From Corythucha ciliata (Eukaryota; Arthropoda; Insecta; Hemiptera; Tingidae): DNA of 64,000 nucleotides. The stretch is taken from contig CM075939.1 in the NCBI GenBank assembly GCA_038030265.1, positions 24,533,253-24,597,252 of the forward strand, read 5' to 3'. Under the pieces are notes generated by a model, which worked only from the letters and a program-made list of their open reading frames with translations, searched no databases and was not told the origin of the DNA. The translations under genes were made by a program, and so were the position numbers. Every line of letters starts with the position of its first letter. Positions within the stretch are counted from its first letter, which is position 1. This document shows, piece by piece, positions 57,701 through 64,000 of the stretch.

Positions 57701-57747
57701 AAAATGAAAATTGCTGTCGTGTCTCAGACGAGAACTTTATTATAAAA

Positions 57748-58110
57748 TCAAAAACGAAGTGGGAAACAAGCTAAAAAATGCGTATGTACACAATTCGTCT
57801 TGCACAAGCAGCGTGCGAAATCTAAAAAAATTAATTCTCCATTCTTGACTTCTTTCAACTTGGAGGCTTCCAAAAGGAAACAAAAGCGATTAAATTCATA
57901 CAACATCGACATTATTAAAGTTGCAGTCAATTCCGCGGGGAAATCGTCCACCGCAAGGAGGCGATAAAATATTTCCTCAAAAATGGGCCTTAGGCTAACC
58001 AAATGTTTCGCTTCAAGAAATAGGGCATCAGTCAATGTATTTTCCTCGTTTAAGGATTCTAAACGGCTAATAACGAATTTGAGACGCGAATATTCCTTTT
58101 GACTTATTAT
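57748..58110 (-). CDS. Unrecognised ORF, possible mobile-element remnant
   Basis: A minus-strand frame of about 120 codons runs from a stop at about 58113 to a stop at 57748. It includes YSRLKFVISRLESLNEENTL, then DALFLEAKHLVSLRPIFEEI, LLAVDDFPAELTATLIMSML and EASKLKEVKNGELIFLDFARCL. The composition is protein-like (amphipathic, helical) and unlike the neighbouring repeat frames. There is no ATG at its beginning and no clear acceptor. I do not recognise the family. A divergent plus-strand fragment lies 400 bases away, so both could belong to one dead element. Confidence 0.35.
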   Translation of the reverse strand: MISQKEYSRLKFVISRLESLNEENTLTDALFLEAKHLVSLRPIFEEIFYRLLAVDDFPAELTATLIMSMLYEFNRFCFLLEASKLKEVKNGELIFLDFARCLCKTNCVHTHFLACFPLRF

Positions 58111-58501
58111 TTCTCAATAATAAGTCTTTGTAATCGTATCGAAAAAAAATTTTTTTGACCCCCCTCAAAATTTGTAGTTTTACGTTTCAAAGTGCGTAGA
58201 ATCCAAATCTGCAAAAAAAAAAAAAATGTCCGTCCGCCGTCCGGGCCATATCTTGCCCTAGGATTGCTCGAAAAAACTCGTTCCTTCGCACATAGACTCC
58301 ATTTGGGGTCTAGTTGGTCCTAACATCTGATCAGTTTGATCAAATAACCTCCTTGGGTTTTATGGGGCAAAAGCGGGTCCAAAATGGGGATTTTCAAAGG
58401 ATTTGGGGTCATAGGGGTGTGGGGTGTCGATTTTCATGTAATTTCAAGCCGAATTTGACTACATCCATGAATAATAAACCCACAGTCGAAATAATAAGGC
58501 A

Positions 58502-58726
58502 TTGTTCGATAATTCGCAGCGTTTTAATTTGAGCGACGTCCATTTTGCGAAATTAAAAATTGAAAACAAAATAAACAAACGTGGAGTGGCTCACTATAAC
58601 AAAGTAACAGGTGGATGTGGAGGGGTTACAAAAAAAGTTTGCTTCGACCCTCCCTGTGAAAAGATGGCAAAGAAGAGACGGAACGACGGCGCTAAAAACG
58701 CTAACGTGAGCAAAAAGGGTGAATAA
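58502..58726 (+). pseudogene. Possible Myb/SANT-like (zeste-type) DNA-binding domain fragment
   Basis: The frame reads QRFNLSDVHFAKLKIENKIN, then KRGVAHYNKVTGGCGGVTKK, and ends lysine-rich. The KR..HY..TGGG-like part resembles the third helix and tail of Myb/SANT-like domains (form: RREHYKTGGGPxP) found in zeste-like proteins and some transposon-encoded factors. The N-terminal helices are missing and no splice context is obvious, so this is either one exon or a fragment. The resemblance is weak. Confidence 0.25.
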
Positions 58727-59200
58727 GAAAGAAGAACCGACAAGCTATCCCCTCGCACAAGGTTTCATCTGTTACTTACAACAACTCACAAAGTGTGAAG
58801 GCTGGACTTATTCAAATTTGAACAACAAAGACAATTAAAAAAAAAGTAATAAACTGGGCCGAATCCGGACCCTTGGAGGACCAATGTTAATCGTTAAACA
58901 TTTATTAACAATTAACAAAGAGATTACGGGTATCAATTTTACACTTCAGCTTCAGCCACCGTGAATTTTAACGTGAGAATTATCTATAGATTTTGGCAAA
59001 GAGATTAGTTTTTGGGACCAAATTTCCACTTCTGGTAGTGGCCCGAAGAGCGTGCCAAAAGCCAGCCAGTTTGGTGGTAGTGATCACTTGGTAGAATCTG
59101 GCGAACGACTCTCTCCTTAAAAAGTTTTTGTTGAAAGGGGGAGGCCAGACCCGCGGATTTATTTTTTTCTCTCTATTTTTTTGGTGAGCCAACCCCTCGA
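58727..59200. other. Non-coding stretch, no gene seen
   Basis: No repeat unit or exon is evident. The minus-strand frame 58980-59234 has no recognisable domain. Confidence 0.35.
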
Positions 59201-59870
59201 TATTGGGTTTTAATGCGGAAACCGGACCCACCAAAATGGCTTTTCGAGTGGGTCACACCCGCACAAAAAAAAAGCGAGCCAATCCTTTGATATTGGCTTT
59301 GGGACAACCCAGCGGAATTTTGTTCACAAAAAATGACCGGACCCGTGAAATCGATCATTTAAATGAGCCGATCCCCAGGGAATTTTGATTTCAAAACCAA
59401 AAATCAAATTCGGCGTGTACTTGAGTGTCAACCCCGCGAAATTGGTTTTTTAGGGGGTCACTCCTGTGAAATTGGCTTTTCGAGTGAGTAAAATAAGCCA
59501 CAAAATTGCTTTTAGAATGGATCAGAAGCGTGAAATCTGGATTTGGTGCGAGACATAGCCCCGAAAAATTGGTTTATTACTTTTTTTTTTTTTTTTTCTT
59601 TTTTTTTCTTCTTTTTTCAGTTCAGTTTTCAACCAGCCTACTCCGCGAAATTTCATTTTTGAAGAACTCGAGCGCAAAATGGTCTTCTATTGGGGTGAAA
59701 TAACCCCTCTAAATTGGTTTTGATTGGCCTGTTTTTTGGGTGAGCCCTGCATCCTGCAAAATGGGTTTCGGATGGGCCAACCCTGCGAAACTTCGTTTTA
59801 AAAAAGTGCAAGACCCGTGAAATTGCTATTTAAAATGAGCCAACAAGCTGGAAATTTCAGCTTTTGAGTC
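59200..59870 (-). repeat. Family A minisatellite, minus orientation
   Basis: Units such as GTGTCAACCCCGCGAAATTG, GGTTTTTTAGGGGGTCACTC and AGCCAACAAGCTGGAAATTT recur with a 30-base period. A T/C-rich run of about 40 bases interrupts at 59580-59620. Confidence 0.65.
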
Positions 59871-59978
59871 TTTGAGAACAAAATATCACGAATCTTCACG
59901 AATATCAGCTCGGAATCGATTTTTTTACATGAGCACCATTACCTACTTCCTGTCCCTAGGCGCGCCTCGAAGGAATAC

Positions 59979-60096
59979 AATACTCACTATTCTTAAAGAT
60001 CAGGAACAGGCCAAAACAAAAACCGCCTTCAGAACAAGGACCGAGCTTTCGGCGCCAGCAGCCGCGCCTGTTCCTGATCTTTAAGAATAGTGAATT
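59979..60096. repeat. Hairpin, ~30-bp stem
   Basis: TACTCACTATTCTTAAAGAT then CAGGAACAGGC at the left is matched by GCCTGTTCCTGATCTTTAAG then AATAGTGAATTC at the right. The loop is about 55 bases. The stem is nearly perfect and the region is more GC-rich than its surroundings. Confidence 0.75.
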
Positions 60097-60350
60097 CTTC
60101 GGGGCCGATCCCAGGTGTTTATTTCTGATACAATACCCACTTCGCAACCCAGCGGGCCTGGCTGGAATCGAACTATACTGCGGCGAGCTGTGACACGGCT
60201 CCCTCGGCTTCGTGTGGGCGTTCACGGCGGTGCGCGTATGTCGAACCGCGTAGTGAACGCGTGTGAAGCGCACAGCTCACATTTCCAGGGTATGGTGTAA
60301 GAACCGCTTAAGAGCTTAGGCGCCAGTGGGCTCGCGGTGTACCCGAGTCC
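60097..60350. other. GC-rich segment with a tRNA B-box-like motif on the minus strand
   Basis: The plus strand contains GGCTGGAATCGAAC near 60159-60172, so the minus strand reads GTTCGATTCCAGCC, a good match to the Pol III B-box. A matching A-box or cloverleaf is not apparent. The segment is unusually GC-rich for this window. It could be part of a tRNA-derived element with the adjoining hairpin. Confidence 0.3.
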
Positions 60351-60599
60351 GCACCCTAGAAAAACTAACCTTTTTATTTTTTTTGTAACTTTTTTTGTTG
60401 GTCTTGTAATTCCAAAAAAACCGTTGCTGTTGTGATTGCTTCAAGTGCCAAATATACGAAAATAGGGTTGAAAGAGGTCAATGGAGGATTCACGGGGTTC
60501 ATACCCCCCCCTAAGAAGATGGTGTCTGCTATAATTTTTTGAAACCCTCGTTTACAATGCATCAGCCAGTGCCGCAGTGCATCGATGATGTTGGTGAAG

Positions 60600-61560
60600 C
60601 CACCAACTGGTTAAAAGTGAAAAAATCGCTGATTCACAGCTAAAATTGGGGAAATTCGCGGCTAAAACTGAGAAAATCTGCTAAATTCCCGTCTAGAATT
60701 AAAGTAAATCGCTCATTCGCAGCTAAAATAGAAAAATTCGCGGATCAATTTGAGAAAATGCGCTAATTTACAGCTAAGATTGAGGAATGCGGTGATTCGC
60801 TACAATCAAGAAATAATCCAAGGCTAACATTGGGAAAATAATTCGCGGCTAAAATGAGATATAGCGCTAATTCGCGGCAAAAATAGGGAAAAAGCGCTAA
60901 TGTGAAGCAATAATGATGTGAAGCTAAAATTGAAAAACGCTAATTCACGGATGTATTCGGACATCCCGCTTGTCCATGGCTAAAAACTGATCCTTGTGAC
61001 CGTAATTCCCGGTTGAAATGGAGAGAATGCGTTAATTCGCGGCTAATATTACAGTGAAGAGCTCATTAGGAGGTAAATGGAGAAAAACGCCAATTCATGG
61101 ATTATGAGGAAATTCCTCCAACTCGGAGCTATAGTTGATTAAAAGCAGTTATTCAGAGGTGAAATTGAGGAATAATTCACAGCTAAAATTCAGAAATAAT
61201 TCTCAGCAAAATAAAAAACGCTAATTCGTATGACTAAGAAGTGAAGAAAAACGCTAATAGGGGGGGGGGGGGCGTTAACTCAAAGCTAAAACTGAGGCAA
61301 ACCGCTAATTTCCGTCTAAAATTTAGATAAAGATCTCATTTGCTGCTCGCTGCTTAAAAAAGGGAAAATTCACGGCCGTCGTGGGTGTGGATAAGAAACG
61401 CTTATTCGCTGCTGAAACTGAAAAAAAACCATAAATCGCGGATAAATTTGAAAAAAATCCGCTAATTGACGGCTAAAATTTAGGAAACACTAATTCACGG
61501 TTCCTGTAGAGGCAAGTTTGCGGCTGAAACTCAAGAAAAAAAGAGAGAGATTCATGGTAG
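60600..61560 (-). repeat. Family B minisatellite, minus orientation
   Basis: About 30 units like CGCTAATTCGCGGCTAAAAT plus TGAGAAAAA occupy this stretch. It is the reverse complement of the 35-39 kb array. A G run (61261-61272) interrupts. The fourth copy of the interspersed repeat (CCTCCCAAGATGAAAGCC, CTCCACTG) follows at about 61560-61600. Confidence 0.75.
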
Positions 61561-61689
61561 AACCCCTCCCAAGATGAAAGCCTAGATCCTCCACTGAAAG
61601 GGGTGAAATCCACAGATTCTAGACATTGACTCGTTTACGCTGAGAGGGACTGTTATGCACTTGTTTTTTTTTTAACAATTTTTTTTTTA

Positions 61690-62200
61690 ACTTTTTTTTT
61701 TTTTAACAATTTCAATGGCCTGGGGCCAACCCGCAGAATGGGTTTTTAAAGGACCAAAACACGAACGCTTTTATCATTTACGCGAAACTAACTTTGATTA
61801 ATCTCAATTTTCTTTTTAACGAGAGCTCAGGTGCCGCCCGAATGGCGCCTTGGGGGAAATGCCCGTCCTAGCCCCCATCCCATTTGTCCGGCCCATAAAA
61901 AAATTTAAAAAATAAAGTCAAATCAGCAAGTTTTTTTTTTTTTTTTGTTAAACAGACCCAAAAGCTAAATGTTTTCTCGAATATTAGCCAAAACACCAAA
62001 ATGTGAAAATTACCAAATTCACGAAATTCGAACTTCAAAAAGAGCCCAACCCGAGGATTTTATATTTTGAGTCGCGTGAAATTGATTTGATTGATGAAAT
62101 TGATACTCAAAATTTGGATGTTACTAAAGGATAAACCAGCTCAATTGATTTTTCAATGTGCCAAATCGGCAAAATTTTGGTTCAAGGGGGTGAAAACACC
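61690..62200 (-). repeat. Family A minisatellite, minus orientation, degenerate
   Basis: Units such as GGGCCAACCCGCAGAATGGG and AAAGAGCCCAACCCGAGGAT are recognisable between T runs near 61665-61705 and 61930-61945. The period is less regular than elsewhere. Confidence 0.5.
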
Positions 62201-62426
62201 TACATAATTATGGAGGCAAGGTTAGTTGGTTACATGGGCATCAGCACGCATACATATAGCTAATGAACGGGGTTTTATCCTCGGCCATCGTAGTAGTCTC
62301 CACAGACACATATAGCAGCATAACGGTTTCGTGAACTGGGCATAATAGCGTTTCCCATTTGCGTAGAATTATTCACCGGGGTAGTTCATCTCTACCCGTA
62401 TTCTCTTTTCAGACTTCAATTGAGTA

Positions 62427-62760
62427 CGGGTGGAAATAAACTTACAGGTAGGTACAGTTTTTGAGCAAATGGAAAACGATGTAAGAAACCATTTCAAATG
62501 AATTACATATATACAAAAAAACAACAAAAAACGCAAGTTCACTCCATATATGACAAGAATTGCTAATCTGAAATCCACCAAAGCCGTAAAGCAAGTGCTT
62601 TCTGTTGGTGAATAGGTGAATCTTATTTCAAAATAACAGGATAGAGATGGAAAATAGGGGTTGACGGTTGAAATTTCCAGAAAACCCTCAAAATTTACTT
62701 TCGCTCGTCAGTATTTTCCATTTGCACAAAAATCTAACGGCTTATTTCCACCCATCTTCT
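62427..62760. mobile_element. ~330-bp inverted-repeat element
   Basis: TACGGGTGGAAATAAACTTA with GAGCAAATGGAAAACGATG at the left is the reverse complement, with changes, of AGTATTTTCCATTTGCACAA with GGCTTATTTCCACCCATCTT at the right. The arms are about 50 bases. Non-coding interior. Confidence 0.55.
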
Positions 62761-64000
62761 CTAAACTAAATCATTGTTATTATTATGTGGTCGCGAATTC
62801 AGTAGGTGCTTTAAATTGCAATTATTCAATAACAACTAATAATACGGAAAAAAAAACAACAACACTTTAAAGAGCAATCATTCAGGCGTGGGATCCAGAA
62901 GCAAACCACAGGGTCCATGGCGCCCCTCTCGGAGTCGAGGTGAGTTTTGCTATAACGTATGTAACACCCCGGTTACCCGGAGACCCGGTTTTCCGTTACA
63001 CACAAAAAAAAAAATGATAATAATAATAATCAAAAGGATGAGTGTAGAGGGGAAAGAAGCGGGTATAGAGATAGAAAGAAGGAGTGTACTTCTTGCACTA
63101 ACTTTTGTAGATCTGGTTGTCCTATGACGAAACCCTCCGCTCCTAATTTCAATATCGCCTTAGCTTCCGTAGCGCGAGGGACAACCGTTACCTATCTCGG
63201 AATTGAGTTTTTGTTTGTTTGTTGTTTTTTCCCGACGGAGAAATTGTTGTAAATTCTAAACGAAAGAAGTTTTGACATTCGACGCAAATCGTTTTTCCGT
63301 GTGCACGTGACGTGCACTATGTGGTCTACGGGGCAAGAGTAAATTATTAAGTTTAATTCCTTCCCCCCCATTTTTATTTAAGATTATGGCCTTAATTTTC
63401 TGTTGGGGGACCGATACAGGCACTATGTACCTCCCGAAAAGTTGATAGCCACTCTCGGAAAGTCGTCGAGTCCCGAGTCTTTGCTGTTTCCCCATCTGGC
63501 CTGCCGTCGCAATAACTATACATTCCTACCGCAAGTACCGCCTTCCCCTCCTAAGTTATAGGAGCTCGAAGAATCGTTTTTTGTTTATTTAATTTTTTTT
63601 CTTTAATTAGAGCCCCTCACCCATATATTGATAAGCGTATGGCGTAAGTGAACTTTTCTCTTTATTCCCCCCATATTTCTATTGTTTCGCCCCCCGCCCC
63701 GTCCATATTGTACTAACTCGTGTTATTTCAAACATTATAGAGTATTGCTCACCTCCCCCCCCCCAAGAATTATTTCATTGCCCTGTCGTGTTTCTACGCG
63801 TCCCTAAGCGTTTCACACAATGACATAATTAAAGAGCCCACATCAAAACCCCAAAGACCTCAAATGTCAGTAACTATCTCTCAAAGCTACCGATTTGAGC
63901 TCTAAACGGCTTACGTTTCCCTCAAAAAGTACACTCAACCCCAGCCAAGTGCCCAACCAAGTTAGCCTATAACGTTAAGACCCAACTATCCAAGTCAAAA
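62761..64000. other. Right end of the window, no confident gene
   Basis: A possible short exon lies at 62886-62939: acceptor ATTCAG, the frame AWDPEANHRVHGAPLGVE, then donor GTGAGT. Its acceptor lacks a pyrimidine tract and I do not recognise the peptide. Further right are C runs near 63365, 63690 and 63755, and frames (63256-63495) without domains. Confidence 0.3.

Overview
This is eukaryotic, almost certainly arthropod, nuclear DNA. Genes are split into small exons (20-420 bases) with GT...AG introns that are mostly 50-100 bases. One gene encodes a DUF4773-type secreted protein, a family best known from arthropods. Most of the window is AT-rich non-coding sequence packed with degenerate minisatellites and foldback (MITE-like) elements. 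There are no operons, bacterial signals or CRISPR arrays.

The coding part is the left 28 kb. At 1.9-4.6 kb lies the near-complete 3' part of an ABCG (White-type) half-transporter. Two alkaline phosphatase paralogues follow on the same strand, at 13.2-17.1 kb and 24.5-27.9 kb; both models rebuild without a frameshift and keep the catalytic motifs, and several of their exons are exactly the same length. Between them, on the minus strand, is a four-exon gene for a secreted DUF4773-like protein, tail to tail with the first phosphatase. The second phosphatase is preceded by a 3.7-kb region bounded by inverted repeats that encloses a broken Tigger/pogo-like transposase whose two halves point away from each other. 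A polyglutamine-containing candidate terminal exon lies on the minus strand at 28.5-28.8 kb. No confident protein-coding gene was found from 28.8 to 64 kb.

The rest is repeats. At least five degenerate tandem families, most with a unit near 30 bases but with different consensus sequences, recur across the window in both orientations: family A (TTCAAAAACCAAATTTCG-like), family B (TTTCTCAATTTTAGCC-like), family C (CCCGAAACTTGCAATTTC-like), family D (GTCAGTTTTGGGGTAAAA-like, about 20 bases) and family E (AAAAATGGCCAAACTGACC-like). Short terminal-inverted-repeat elements are inserted among and inside these arrays.

The most unusual signal is a pair of foldback elements that carry tRNA-like genes: one nested in intron 1 of the first phosphatase gene, one at 55.8-56.4 kb. 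They hold different tRNA-like bodies but share the same 3' flank, a T6 run followed by CTCGRAACTC, so they look like members of one family of tRNA-bearing palindromic elements.
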